This document shows, piece by piece, positions 6,450-15,026 of a stretch of DNA of 64,000 nt (positions are counted from its first letter, which is position 1; every line of letters starts with the position of its first letter). The translations under genes and the position numbers were made by a program. Source of the stretch: Sphingomonas caeni (lineage in GTDB: Bacteria; Pseudomonadota; Alphaproteobacteria; Sphingomonadales; Sphingomonadaceae); NCBI RefSeq assembly GCF_026013415.1, contig NZ_JAPDOK010000004.1:62001-126000 (forward strand), in the 5' to 3' direction. A model generated the notes under the pieces. It was given only the letters and a program-made list of their open reading frames with translations, was not told the origin of the DNA and ran no database searches.

Positions 6450-8141
6450 TTACTGAGCCTCTCCAGCCTGAAGCCACCTGGTACCAAAGTCCGAGAGTTT
6501 GTCCTTAGCGACTTCCTTCTCATACGATTTGAGCAACTCGTCAGCGCGATCCCGAACGCGATTTGGTGACTTAAGTTCGGATTTGTAATCAAAACTATCG
6601 CCCGCTCTCTCAACCTCGTAATTTAAGTCAATTATGATGGAGGAAAGGATCGGATCGAGGGCCACGCCCAATCGATCGCCCCACCCTGCGGCCGGCATCG
6701 CCTTACTTGGGTTTTGAAAGATCTCCGCGCCGACACCATCGCTCTGCATCAGACGTGATAGAACATAGAGGAGAAAGAAGCGCGTAAGCCGATAGCGGCC
6801 GAGTGCCAGATTCTTTATCATCGGCAATTTCGACACGACTATCTGAGATAGAGTCCAGACAAATAGGATTCTATCGGCGTTGACCTCCGGTCGGCCAAAA
6901 ACATCGCCGTAATCATCCTCAAATAGTCTATAGAGTTGGTGGCAAGACCAAGGTCGTTGCAAATCAAAGGCAAGCAGAAGGGCGCCCGCCTCTTCATTGC
7001 TTATCGCTACTTTTGCAGTCGATGATTCGCCTCTTTTTATAATGTAATCAAATTCATCTTTATATCTTTTTTCAAAGTCGCTCTTGATGCGGCTCTGTAT
7101 CTGATGGTTTTCCTTAAGATCGCGAGACTTGATGGAGTTTTGATTATTACTAATTTGCGTAATAGTTTTGGCTAATTCTGGCTTCTTGAGTTCTATTACT
7201 CGTATCGGCAAGCGAAGGTTTATCGAAATCTTATCTCGATCCTTGTATAGCGTGGTTACAGTTTGCGCTCCATTGACAACAACATAATTGGTTATCGTTA
7301 GAGTTTCGCCGTCATCGCTGATACTGGCATTGGCGCAAAGTAAGGTAATGCCGTTATGAAATAACGGAAATTGCGCATGGCTATCTTTATCTTGCAAGCT
7401 TTGCCGAATTCCGCGGTTAACACTAGTATTCCCCAGCGGGAGGCGAACATTTTGCGCAAATAATGTGTGGTCGCTAATTCCGGATAGCGCAACCAGATCT
7501 GATGCGGGGGCGATGAACTGGTACATGGTGGCGTCCGCGCCAGCTTCGTAGATCAACATCAAGCCATCAAAAACAGAAAGGGCGAAGCTTCCGGCAACCC
7601 CTTCCGGTGCCGTTATATCGATAAAATCCTCTGCTATTCGCTGCCTGTCATAGAGAGCGATTGAAGGGTGATTCCCGATAAAGGCAACGGCATTTTCATC
7701 CCGCAGAGCGTTCGTTACGAATATGCCCTTTGTCTTGTAGCCAGCACTCAGATTCTCAACAACCTTAGAGCGATCCAGTAACTTCTTGAGTTCCGTATTC
7801 TTGGTATTGGCCAAAATTGCTGCCGCTTTCTCAGCGGAATCGAACTGACCCAACGAGCCTGCAAATTCTTTGAGGGCTACATCGCCCAAGGTTTTTCCAG
7901 GATTTTGTGTCAGTTTGGATTGAAAGAAAACGATCTCTTGGTCAATTTCATTGACGTATATGGCATCGATGCCTTGATCATAATTTCCGTCACATATGCT
8001 ATCGTCCGCATCAACGTCGTCTAAATTGTAGATTTCCTCAAGGAACCAATTGAGGAAAGCGGCGGACTCCGGGCGACCTTTGGCTATGTGCTTTGATGCA
8101 AGAGCAAGAACATTCTTATAATCAAGATCTTCCTGCTTCAT
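6450..8141 (-). CDS. AIPR family protein (abortive-infection phage resistance) with nuclease-like N-terminus
   Basis: A 563-residue protein. Residues 225-530 form the AIPR domain, with FHNGIT (261-266), VVNGAQT (288-294) and SNNQNSIKSRDL (331-342), the strings that define the family. Residues 30-80 contain WFLEEIYNL, then DQGIDAIYV and IVFFQSK. The last two resemble the D...(E/Q)xK core of PD-(D/E)xK nucleases (D59, Q74, K76), so the protein may cut or sense nucleic acid. Family members have been linked to phage resistance. The gene is visibly AT-richer than its neighbours, with many AAA, AAT and TTA codons, which points to horizontal transfer. It starts 17 bp after the stop of nrdB with a ggagaggg ribosome-binding sequence, so it may share nrdB transcription. 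Confidence 0.85.
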   Translation of the reverse strand: MKQEDLDYKNVLALASKHIAKGRPESAAFLNWFLEEIYNLDDVDADDSICDGNYDQGIDAIYVNEIDQEIVFFQSKLTQNPGKTLGDVALKEFAGSLGQFDSAEKAAAILANTKNTELKKLLDRSKVVENLSAGYKTKGIFVTNALRDENAVAFIGNHPSIALYDRQRIAEDFIDITAPEGVAGSFALSVFDGLMLIYEAGADATMYQFIAPASDLVALSGISDHTLFAQNVRLPLGNTSVNRGIRQSLQDKDSHAQFPLFHNGITLLCANASISDDGETLTITNYVVVNGAQTVTTLYKDRDKISINLRLPIRVIELKKPELAKTITQISNNQNSIKSRDLKENHQIQSRIKSDFEKRYKDEFDYIIKRGESSTAKVAISNEEAGALLLAFDLQRPWSCHQLYRLFEDDYGDVFGRPEVNADRILFVWTLSQIVVSKLPMIKNLALGRYRLTRFFLLYVLSRLMQSDGVGAEIFQNPSKAMPAAGWGDRLGVALDPILSSIIIDLNYEVERAGDSFDYKSELKSPNRVRDRADELLKSYEKEVAKDKLSDFGTRWLQAGEAQ

Positions 8142-8158
8142 TGGGTCGCCCTCTCCAA

Positions 8159-9217
8159 TTATTCCGCCGCAATTCCTGCCTTACTAAACATATCCGCCCC
8201 ATCGCCCGCGCCATCCTCGTTCGCCGGCTTCTCCGCTTTGGCCTTTTGGCGCTTGTCGAACGAATCCCACACCTCGTTCCAGTTCCCCCGCGTCGCGCCC
8301 TTCGAATATTCGGTCGCGCGCTGTTCGAAGAAGTTGGCGTGTTCCACCCCGTTGAGCAGCGGCGCGAGCCACGGGAGGGGGTGTTCCTCGATCATGTAGA
8401 TCGGCTTGAAGCCGAGCTGGCCGAGGCGCCAGTCGGCGATGTAGCGGATATACTTCTTGATCTCCTTGGGCGTCATGCCGGGGACCGGGCCCTGTTCGAA
8501 GGCGAGATCGATGAACGCGTCCTCGAGGCGGACGGTGGTCTGGCAGACGTCGAGAATGTCGTCGCGGACCGCCTTGGTCATGCAGTCGCGTTCCTTGACG
8601 AAGGCGTGGAACAGGCGGGTGATGCCCTCGCAGTGGAGGCTCTCGTCGCGGACCGACCAGCTGACGATCTGGCCCATGCCCTTCATCTTGTTGAAGCGCG
8701 GGAAGTTCATCAGCATCGCGAAGCTCGCGAAGAGCTGAAGCCCCTCGGTGAAGCCGCCGAACATCGCCAGCGTCTTGGCGATGTCCTCGTCGGTGTCGAC
8801 GGTGAAGCGGTGCAGATAGTCGTGCTTGTCCTTCATCTCGGCATATTCGAGGAACATGCCATATTCGCTTTCGGGCATGCCGATCGTGTCGAGCAGGTGG
8901 CTGTATGCCGCGATGTGCACCGTCTCCATGTTCGAGAAGGCGGCGAGCATCATCTTGATCTCGGTCGGCTTGAACACCCGGGCATATTTGTCGTGGTAGC
9001 AATCCTGCACCTCGACATCGGCCTGGGTGAAGAAGCGGAAGATCTGGGTCAGCAGGTTGCGCTCGACGCTGTCGAGCTTCTGCGCCCAGTCGCGGCAATC
9101 CTCGCCCAGCGGCACCTCTTCGGGCATCCAGTGGATCTGCTGCTGGCGCTTCCAGAAATCATAGGCCCAGGGATATTCGAACGGCTTGTACTGCTTGCGG
9201 GCTTCGAGAAGAGGCAT
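8159..9217 (-). CDS. nrdB: Ribonucleotide reductase class I, beta subunit
   Basis: The 352-residue product is the R2 subunit that houses the di-iron tyrosyl radical needed to reduce ribonucleotides. Iron ligands are visible in METVHIAAYSHL (Glu, His, and the radical Tyr four residues after the His) and in RDESLHCEG. The C-terminal tail that docks on the alpha subunit is preceded by a Lys/Ala-rich linker. A caggag ribosome-binding sequence lies before the ATG. The partner nrdA is on the same strand but starts about 5.7 kb further upstream, separated by at least six unrelated genes. Confidence 0.95.
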   Translation of the reverse strand: MPLLEARKQYKPFEYPWAYDFWKRQQQIHWMPEEVPLGEDCRDWAQKLDSVERNLLTQIFRFFTQADVEVQDCYHDKYARVFKPTEIKMMLAAFSNMETVHIAAYSHLLDTIGMPESEYGMFLEYAEMKDKHDYLHRFTVDTDEDIAKTLAMFGGFTEGLQLFASFAMLMNFPRFNKMKGMGQIVSWSVRDESLHCEGITRLFHAFVKERDCMTKAVRDDILDVCQTTVRLEDAFIDLAFEQGPVPGMTPKEIKKYIRYIADWRLGQLGFKPIYMIEEHPLPWLAPLLNGVEHANFFEQRATEYSKGATRGNWNEVWDSFDKRQKAKAEKPANEDGAGDGADMFSKAGIAAE

Positions 9218-9268
9218 CGACTTACTCCTGACCGGAACTGATATAGGGATTTAGGGGCGCGAAGGCGA

Positions 9269-11242
9269 TCATTTGCGCGGCCCCGCGGACGAGTTTGCTG
9301 TGGATGACTGGTCGGTGACGGTCATGAAGACCGGGGCGAAGAGCGGCGCGAGCGTGCGGGCGCCGAAGCCGCTGACATGCTGCTCGTCGCGGAACAGCGC
9401 GCGGCGGTCACGCGAGCCCATGCATTGGTCCTCGGGGCAGAGGACCGGCTCGGGATCGAGCAGGACCAGCCCGCAATCGCGCCCGGCGCGGCGCAGCACC
9501 TCGATCTGGGCGGCGTTGCGCGTGCGATACTCGGCGACGGGATAGGCGATGTCGGGGGCGTGCGGGTCCGCGATCAGCCGGTGCGCGAGCTCGCGCGAGA
9601 CCCACCAGGGGAATTCGGGGAGCGGGAGCATGGCATAGGTGGGGCCGGCCTGGGCGAGCCTGCACATCGAGCGGTAGAGCGCGTCGCGATAGGGTGTCCC
9701 GCCGGGGAAGCGCAGCGCGTCGGCCTCGGCATAATAGGTCCAGCGGCCGATCAGGATCAGCGGCGTCGCGCGCGGGGCGGCGAGCGGGGCGAGGGTGCGG
9801 TCGAGAAAGGCGCCGCAGCGGCTCGCGGTGGCGGTGGGGCGGGCGCCGAGCACCGGCGGGCAGGCCGAATAGGCGCTGAAGCGCACCGCCGTGCCCGCAG
9901 GGAGCGCCGCGACGATTCCGGGAAGCGCGGCGTCGGCCTGGCTGTCGCCCAGCACGATCGCGGTCACCGGGGCGCCCGCGGTGCCGAAGGTGCAATCGTC
10001 GTCGGGCATGCCGCCGATATCGGCATAGCAGCGCGCGGCGCCGGGAAGCGGCGCGGGGGTAGCATCGGCGGCGGCGGCCTGGACCTCGGGGGAGAAGCGC
10101 TGGGGAACGCCGCGCGCCTTCCAGATCCCGGCGCTGACGACCGCCAGCGCGAGGACGGGGAGCACGAAACCGGCATGTGCGCGCAGCGTGCTCGCGATCG
10201 GGCTCGTGTGGATGTGCGGCTTGGCGGTGGCGGGCCGGGCGATGCGCTCGACGAAGCGCCAGGAGAGGTGGCCGAGCAGGAAGGAGGCGGCGAGCGCGGC
10301 GAGAGTCCAGCGCCAGTCGCCGAAATGGCCGCTGCGGTGGAGCAGGACGACGAGCGGCCAGTGCCAGAGATAGATCGAATAGGAGTCGAGCCCGATCCGG
10401 GCCATCACCGCGTTGCCAGTGATGCGCGAGTCGGTGGCGCCCGCGAGGATCACCAGGGCGGTGCCGAGCACGGGGAGGAGGGTCCAGGCATTGGGCCAGT
10501 CCGAGGGGGCGAAGGCGAGCGCCGAGGCGAGGATCATCGCGAGGCCGGCGAGCTGGGCGATTCGCCGGGCGGGGCCGGCGAGCGGCGGCAGGGTGAAGAC
10601 GAGGCCGCCGGCGAGCATCTCCCAGGCGCGCGGCGGCAAGAGGTAGAAGCCCGCGTCGGGCGTGGTGAGGCTGAGCGCGACCATCACGCCGAACGAGGCC
10701 AGCGCGGCGAGGGCGAGGATCGGGCGGAGCCACGCCGCGGGGGCGAGTTTCGCGATGGCGAGCAGGAGCAGCGGGTAGAGCAGATAGAATTGCCACTCGA
10801 CCGAGAGCGACCAGCTGTGGAGCAGCCATTTCTGGTCGACGCCGGGATCGAAATAGCCCGATTCCTTCCAGAAGAGCAGGTTCGAGGCGAAGGTGACCGC
10901 GCTGCCGGCATGCTTCGACAGGATGATATATTCGTCGGGGAGCAGGATGAACCAGCCGAGCGCGAGCACCGCCGTCACCAGCACCAGCAGCGCGGGGACG
11001 ATGCGCCGCGCGCGGTCGAGATAGAAGCCGGGGACCGAGAAATTGTGCCTGCCGAGGCGGCCGAGGATGATCCCGGTCATCAGATAGCCCGAGATCACGA
11101 AGAAGACATCGACCCCGGTGAAGCCGCTCCTGAACGGGGGCACGCCGAAATGGAAGGCGAGCACCGCCAGCACCGCGATCGCGCGCAGGCCGTTGATATC
11201 GGCGCGGAAGCCGAGCTTGGGCTGGGGGGCGGGGCCGCTCAT
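9269..11242 (-). CDS. Membrane acyltransferase with SGNH domain (OafA/YrhL type)
   Basis: About 657 residues in two parts. Residues 1-340 contain some ten membrane helices and the acyltransferase-3 signature: FRADINGLRAIAVLAVLAFH, with the catalytic His in the first helix, and FFVISGYLMTG. The periplasmic C-terminal part from about residue 400 is an SGNH hydrolase-like domain, with VLGDSQAD as the Ser block and RDEQHVSGFG as the Asp-x-x-His block. Such fusions O-acetylate lipopolysaccharide or exopolysaccharide. A GTG nine bases further upstream (11251) is an alternative start. The gene begins 10 bp after the membrane operon, which suggests cotranscription. The acyl acceptor is unknown. Confidence 0.88.
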   Translation of the reverse strand: MSGPAPQPKLGFRADINGLRAIAVLAVLAFHFGVPPFRSGFTGVDVFFVISGYLMTGIILGRLGRHNFSVPGFYLDRARRIVPALLVLVTAVLALGWFILLPDEYIILSKHAGSAVTFASNLLFWKESGYFDPGVDQKWLLHSWSLSVEWQFYLLYPLLLLAIAKLAPAAWLRPILALAALASFGVMVALSLTTPDAGFYLLPPRAWEMLAGGLVFTLPPLAGPARRIAQLAGLAMILASALAFAPSDWPNAWTLLPVLGTALVILAGATDSRITGNAVMARIGLDSYSIYLWHWPLVVLLHRSGHFGDWRWTLAALAASFLLGHLSWRFVERIARPATAKPHIHTSPIASTLRAHAGFVLPVLALAVVSAGIWKARGVPQRFSPEVQAAAADATPAPLPGAARCYADIGGMPDDDCTFGTAGAPVTAIVLGDSQADAALPGIVAALPAGTAVRFSAYSACPPVLGARPTATASRCGAFLDRTLAPLAAPRATPLILIGRWTYYAEADALRFPGGTPYRDALYRSMCRLAQAGPTYAMLPLPEFPWWVSRELAHRLIADPHAPDIAYPVAEYRTRNAAQIEVLRRAGRDCGLVLLDPEPVLCPEDQCMGSRDRRALFRDEQHVSGFGARTLAPLFAPVFMTVTDQSSTANSSAGPRK

Positions 11243-11252
11243 GCCTGACACG

Positions 11253-11471
11253 CTAGGACAGCAGGATCGGGAGGGTGAAGAAAGCCGTCACCGCCCCGCC
11301 GAGCAGGGCGAACATCACGCCCATCGCGCGGACATTGGCGGCGCTGCGGGCCGGGATCGGGCCGCAGCCGACATAGAAATCGGGCCGGACGATCATGTGG
11401 AGCCCCGCGAGCAGCATCGCGAACATCAAGAACAGGACGAGCGCTCCGGGAAGGGTGAGATGCCAGCTCAT
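11253..11471 (-). CDS. Small two-helix membrane protein, hypothetical
   Basis: A 72-residue protein with two hydrophobic segments (GALVLFLMFAMLLAGLHMIV and VMFALLGGAVTAFFTLPIL). Its ATG overlaps the TGA of the gene upstream as ATGA, so the two are translationally coupled. It is the last of three coupled small genes running into the acyltransferase. No family is recognised. Confidence 0.6.
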   Translation of the reverse strand: MSWHLTLPGALVLFLMFAMLLAGLHMIVRPDFYVGCGPIPARSAANVRAMGVMFALLGGAVTAFFTLPILLS

Positions 11472-11680
11472 CGCGCGAGCCACCAGGCGGTCGCGAAGCC
11501 GCCGAGGAACAGCGCGGCCGCGAAGAGCATCGCGCCGCCGATGCGCAGGCCATAGGCGGCCGCCTCACCCTCGGGAAGGCGCAGCAATGCGCGCATCGCG
11601 CCGGGCCGCACCAGCAGGGCGAGCCCGGTCGCGGCAAGGAGCGCGGCGATGCCGTCGGCGAGGACAGGCAAGCGCGTCAT
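11468..11680 (-). CDS. Small two-helix membrane protein, hypothetical
   Basis: A 70-residue protein with an N-terminal helix (LADGIAALLAATGLALLV) and a C-terminal one (GGAMLFAAALFLGGFATAWWL) joined by a short Arg-containing loop. Its ATG overlaps the stop of the lipoprotein gene as ATGA, and its own stop overlaps the next ATG. This chain of overlaps supports a real gene despite the short length. Function is unknown. Confidence 0.6.
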   Translation of the reverse strand: MTRLPVLADGIAALLAATGLALLVRPGAMRALLRLPEGEAAAYGLRIGGAMLFAAALFLGGFATAWWLAR

Positions 11681-12000
11681 TCGTGATCGATCACCGTGCC
11701 GCGCTTCGCCGGGCGGTCGCGATAGACGACCTTCTGGCCGCGATGCGCGCCGACCCCGAATACGACGATGCCGAGGAAATAGCCGAAGTCATACCAGCCG
11801 CCATTATTGGGCACGGCGTAGATGGCGACATCGGGCATCACCAGGCTGAGGAACCAGGCGATGGGGAAGATGAAGCCGTGCCACAGCCCCATCAGGAAGC
11901 CGGCCTGCGAGGCGGGGTCGACCGCGGCGGGCACCTGCTTCGCGCAGGCGGCGAGCAGGGCGAGGGGAGCGAGCGCGAGCGTGAAACGGAACCGGTTCAT
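11677..12000 (-). CDS. Small lipoprotein with two membrane segments, hypothetical
   Basis: A 107-residue protein beginning MNRFRFTLALAPLALLAAC, a lipoprotein signal with lipobox LAAC. Two further hydrophobic stretches follow (FLMGLWHGFIFPIAWFLSLV and GGWYDFGYFLGIVVFGVGA), so it is lipid-anchored and membrane-embedded. The C-terminus is charged (GQKVVYRDRPAKRG). It is the first gene of a three-gene overlapping set and is divergent from the DUF2171 gene. I do not recognise the family. Confidence 0.65.
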   Translation of the reverse strand: MNRFRFTLALAPLALLAACAKQVPAAVDPASQAGFLMGLWHGFIFPIAWFLSLVMPDVAIYAVPNNGGWYDFGYFLGIVVFGVGAHRGQKVVYRDRPAKRGTVIDHE

Positions 12001-12069
12001 CGTCAGTCCTTTCGCATCGTTCGTGGGGCTTGCGCGTTGGGGACGCGAACCCCGTTGAGGAGAAGTGCC

Positions 12070-12312
12070 ATGACCCAGGCGAGTGATATCCGCGAACATA
12101 TGGAAGTGATCGGCGCCGACGGCGTCCATCTCGGCACCGTCGATCGCGTCGAGGGGGATTTGATCAAGCTGACCAAGGCCGACAGCGGCGAGGGATCGCA
12201 CGAGGGGCATCACCATACGCTCCCGCTCGGGCTGGTCGCCGAGGTGGAGGGCGACCGGGTGCGGCTGAGCGCGACCGCGGCGAATGCGCTGGCGTTCGAG
12301 GAGGAGGGGTAA
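12070..12312 (+). CDS. DUF2171 domain protein
   Basis: An 80-residue protein composed of a single DUF2171 (PRC-barrel-like) domain: IREHMEVIGADGVHLGTVDRVEGDLIKLT, a His-rich HEGHHHTLPLGLVAEVEG, and VRLSATAANAL. The family occurs widely in proteobacteria, often near stress or envelope genes, and its function is unknown. The ATG follows gaggagaag. A repeat copy begins directly after its stop. Confidence 0.85.
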   Translation: MTQASDIREHMEVIGADGVHLGTVDRVEGDLIKLTKADSGEGSHEGHHHTLPLGLVAEVEGDRVRLSATAANALAFEEEG

Positions 12313-12313
12313 A

Positions 12314-12374
12314 ATCCCTCTCCCTTTGGGAGAGGGAGGGCCCCATCGCGAAGCGATGGGAGGGTGAGGGTGAC
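12314..12374. repeat. Palindromic repeat family B, copy 1
   Basis: The sequence contains ccctctccctttgggagaggg, a perfect hairpin, followed by a second small hairpin and gggagggtgaggg. Its reverse complement closely matches 12823-12880. It begins a few bases after the DUF2171 stop and lies against the end of the DUF559 gene. Confidence 0.75.
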
Positions 12375-12386
12375 GGTGTGTGCTGG

Positions 12387-12821
12387 TCACCGCCGTCGCC
12401 TCACGCCTTTGTCTCCTTCACCCTCGCCCTTCCCACGCGCCTTTGCCGCGCGGGCCCCTTCCCTCTCCCGATGTGAGAGGGAGTTTGCGACGGTAGCGAC
12501 AACGCCTTCGGTGTTTCCCATCACGTCGTTGTTCCAGAAGCGTAGTACCCGATAGCCCTCGCTCTCGATGAAGCATGTGCGGGATTCGTCGTAGGCTTGG
12601 GTGTCGGCATGGGTCGCACCATCGATCTCGATCACAAGCCTTTCGGCAAAGCACAGGATATCGACGCGGAACGGGCCCATCGGCGCCTGGAAGCGCCATT
12701 TGTAGTCCGGAAGCGCTTCCCTCAGCGCACAAAGGAGACGGCTCTCGGCTTCGGTCGGATTCCGGCGCGCGGCGCGAAGTGCGGCGACCGTGCCTGAGGG
12801 TTGGTTCTTATAAAGGCGCAT
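12387..12821 (-). CDS. DUF559 endonuclease-like protein
   Basis: A 144-residue protein. Residues 15-112 form the DUF559 domain, related to very-short-patch-repair nucleases (PD-(D/E)xK fold): NPTEAESRLLCALR, WRFQAPMGPFRVDILCF, LVIEIDGATH, and the final YRVLRFWNNDV. The Glu of TEAES, the Asp of VDILC and EID are the likely metal ligands. The last 32 residues (from about SLSHRERE) are Arg/Gly/Lys-rich and come from a copy of repeat family B, so the natural C-terminus appears replaced or extended. The ATG abuts another repeat copy. The function of DUF559 is unproven. Confidence 0.85.
   Translation of the reverse strand: MRLYKNQPSGTVAALRAARRNPTEAESRLLCALREALPDYKWRFQAPMGPFRVDILCFAERLVIEIDGATHADTQAYDESRTCFIESEGYRVLRFWNNDVMGNTEGVVATVANSLSHREREGARAAKARGKGEGEGDKGVRRRR
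12416..12483. repeat. Palindromic repeat family B, copy 2, inside the DUF559 gene
   Basis: ttcaccctcgcccttcccac, a small stem around ccgcgcgggc, and ccttccctctcccgatgtgagagggag reproduce the layout of copy 3 in the same orientation. It encodes the basic C-terminal tail of the DUF559 protein. Confidence 0.65.
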
Positions 12822-12822
12822 G

Positions 12823-12919
12823 TCGCCCTCACCCTCCCGCCGCTACGCGGCTCCTTCCCTCTCCCAAAGGGAGAGGGACAGCGGTGCGTCCCACAACCCC
12901 TCTCCCACAATGGGAGAGG
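12823..12919. repeat. Palindromic repeat family B, copy 3, with an adjacent hairpin
   Basis: Copy 3 runs from tcgccctcaccctcccgc at 12823 through ccctctcccaaagggagaggg to about 12880. A further short hairpin (cctctcccacaatgggagagg, 12898-12918) follows before the end of nrdA. The start codon of DUF559 touches the left edge of copy 3, so its ribosome-binding site and promoter must lie within the repeat. Confidence 0.7.
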
Positions 12920-12948
12920 GAGATTCTGGGCGCTCTACCGGTTCCACC

Positions 12949-14883
12949 TCACTGGCACGCGAGGCATTCGTCGTAATCCCGGCTCTCCACCTGGATCTCG
13001 CGCAGGTCGATCGTGTTGTCGGCTTCCACCCCGCCCGCGAAGCCGGCGCGCTGGACGCTCTTCGAACGGAGGTAATAGAGCGACTTGATCCCCAGCTCCC
13101 AGGCGCGGAAGTGGAGCATCAGCAGGTCCCACTTCTCGACATCCGCCGGGATGAACAGGTTGAGCGACTGGGCCTGGTCGATATAGGGCGCGCGGTCGCC
13201 GGCGAGCTCGAGGATCCAGCGCTGGTCGATCTCGAAGCTGGTCTTGAAACAGTCCTTCTCTTCCTGGGTCAGGAAGTCGAGATGCTGGACCGAGCCGCCC
13301 TGTTCGAGGATCGAGTTCCACACCGCGTCGCTGTTCTTCGATTTCTCGATGAGCAGCTTTTCGAGATAGGGGTTCTTGACCGACCAGGAGCCGCTGAGCG
13401 TCTTGTGGGTGTAGATGTTCGCCGGGATCGGCTCGATGCACGCGCTCGCGCCGCCGCAGATGATGCTGATCGACGCGGTCGGCGCGATCGCCATCTTGCA
13501 GCTGAAGCGCTCCATCACGCCCATCTCGGCGGCGTCGGGGCAGGGCCCGCGCTCGACCGCGAGCGCCATCGAGGCCTGATCGACCTGCGCGCGGATGTGC
13601 TTGAACATCCGGTTGTTCCAGCTCTTCGCCATCCCGCCCTCGAAGGGCAGGCCGCGCGCCTGGAGGAAGGAGTGGAAGCCCATCACGCCGAGGCCGACGC
13701 TGCGCTCGCGCATCGCGGAGTAGGCGGCCTTTTCCATGCCGGGCTCGGCGCGGTCGATATAGTCCTGGAGGACATTGTCGAGGAAGCGCATCACGTCCTC
13801 GATAAAGCCCTTCTCGTCCTTCCACTGGTCCCAGGTCTCGAAGTTGAGCGAGGAGAGGCAGCAGACCGCGGTGCGCTCGTTACCGAGATGGTCCTTGCCG
13901 GTGGGCAGCGTGATCTCGCTGCACAGGTTCGAGGTCGAGACCTTGAGGCCCAGATCGCGGTGATGCTTGGGCATGTTCGAGTTCACGTGATCGGCGAACA
14001 CGATATACGGCTCGCCGGTCGCGAGGCGGGTCTCGACCAGCTTCTGGAACAGCGCGCGGGCATCGACCCGGGCGCGCTCGCTGCCGTCCTTGGGCGAGCG
14101 CAGGATCCATTCCTCGCCGCCGCGGACCGCCTCCATGAAGGCGTCGGGGATCAGCACGCCGTGATGGAGGTTGAGCGCCTTGCGGTTGAAGTCGCCCGAG
14201 GGTTTGCGGATCTCGAGGAATTCCTCGATCTCGGGATGCGAGATGTCGAGATAGCAGGCGGCGCTGCCGCGGCGGAGCGACCCCTGCGAGATGGCGAGGG
14301 TGAGCGAATCCATCACGCGGACGAAGGGGATGATGCCCGACGTCTTGCCGTTGAGCCCGACCGGCTCGCCGATGCCGCGGACATTGCCCCAATAGGTGCC
14401 GATGCCGCCGCCACGGCTCGCGAGCCAGACATTCTCGTTCCAGGTATCGACGATGCCGTTGAGGCTGTCGGGCACCGAATTGAGGAAGCAGGAGATGGGA
14501 AGGCCGCGCCCGGTGCCGCCGTTCGAGAGGACGGGGGTGGCGGGCATGAACCACAGCTTCGAGATATAGTCGTAGAGACGCTGGGCGTGCGGCTGATCGT
14601 CGGCGTATGCGCTGGCGACGCGGACGAACAGGTCCTGGAAGCTTTCGCCGGGCAACAGATAGCGGTCCTTGAGCGTGTCCTTGCCGAAATCGGTGAGGAG
14701 CGCGTCGCGGCTGTGATCGACCTCGACCGAGAAGAGCTGCGGCTTGACCGCCTTCGAATCGCGAGCGGCCGATTCGGCCTCGGGCGCCTTCGCCTTGCGC
14801 GGCTTGGCCGCAGGCTTGGCGGGCGGTGCGATCGTGTCGGTTACGCTATCGGTCACGCTGTTATCCGTATCCCTGAATTCCAT
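12949..14883 (-). CDS. nrdA: Ribonucleotide reductase class I, alpha subunit
   Basis: The 644-residue catalytic subunit makes deoxynucleotides with NrdB. After a variable Lys/Ala-rich N-terminus come the family blocks: RYLLPGESFQDLFVRVA, MPATPVLSNGGTGRGLPISCFLNSV with the active-site Cys, SRGGGIGTYWGNVR, NLCSEITLPTG, and the C-terminal ECLACQ whose CxxC re-reduces the site. No N-terminal ATP-cone is recognisable, so dATP feedback may be weak or absent. The upstream region holds an NrdR-like box and three DnaA-like boxes. Confidence 0.95.
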   Translation of the reverse strand: MEFRDTDNSVTDSVTDTIAPPAKPAAKPRKAKAPEAESAARDSKAVKPQLFSVEVDHSRDALLTDFGKDTLKDRYLLPGESFQDLFVRVASAYADDQPHAQRLYDYISKLWFMPATPVLSNGGTGRGLPISCFLNSVPDSLNGIVDTWNENVWLASRGGGIGTYWGNVRGIGEPVGLNGKTSGIIPFVRVMDSLTLAISQGSLRRGSAACYLDISHPEIEEFLEIRKPSGDFNRKALNLHHGVLIPDAFMEAVRGGEEWILRSPKDGSERARVDARALFQKLVETRLATGEPYIVFADHVNSNMPKHHRDLGLKVSTSNLCSEITLPTGKDHLGNERTAVCCLSSLNFETWDQWKDEKGFIEDVMRFLDNVLQDYIDRAEPGMEKAAYSAMRERSVGLGVMGFHSFLQARGLPFEGGMAKSWNNRMFKHIRAQVDQASMALAVERGPCPDAAEMGVMERFSCKMAIAPTASISIICGGASACIEPIPANIYTHKTLSGSWSVKNPYLEKLLIEKSKNSDAVWNSILEQGGSVQHLDFLTQEEKDCFKTSFEIDQRWILELAGDRAPYIDQAQSLNLFIPADVEKWDLLMLHFRAWELGIKSLYYLRSKSVQRAGFAGGVEADNTIDLREIQVESRDYDECLACQ

Positions 14884-15026
14884 GACTCAACCCCTGTACA
14901 GACCAACGCGCCTCCTTCCGGGGAGGCCTCCGTGCGACTTTGTTTGCCCGCCTTGCGGCGGAGGCGCTGCGACTCAGGAGCAAGCTTCCAGGCTACCACA
15001 GGACATGGATATGGGGAGAACAAAAA

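Noticed and set aside
9377..11248. 623-codon plus-strand frame opposite the acyltransferase
   Set aside because: It is extremely Arg/Glu/Gly-rich with no domain. The minus strand encodes a standard acyltransferase-SGNH protein.
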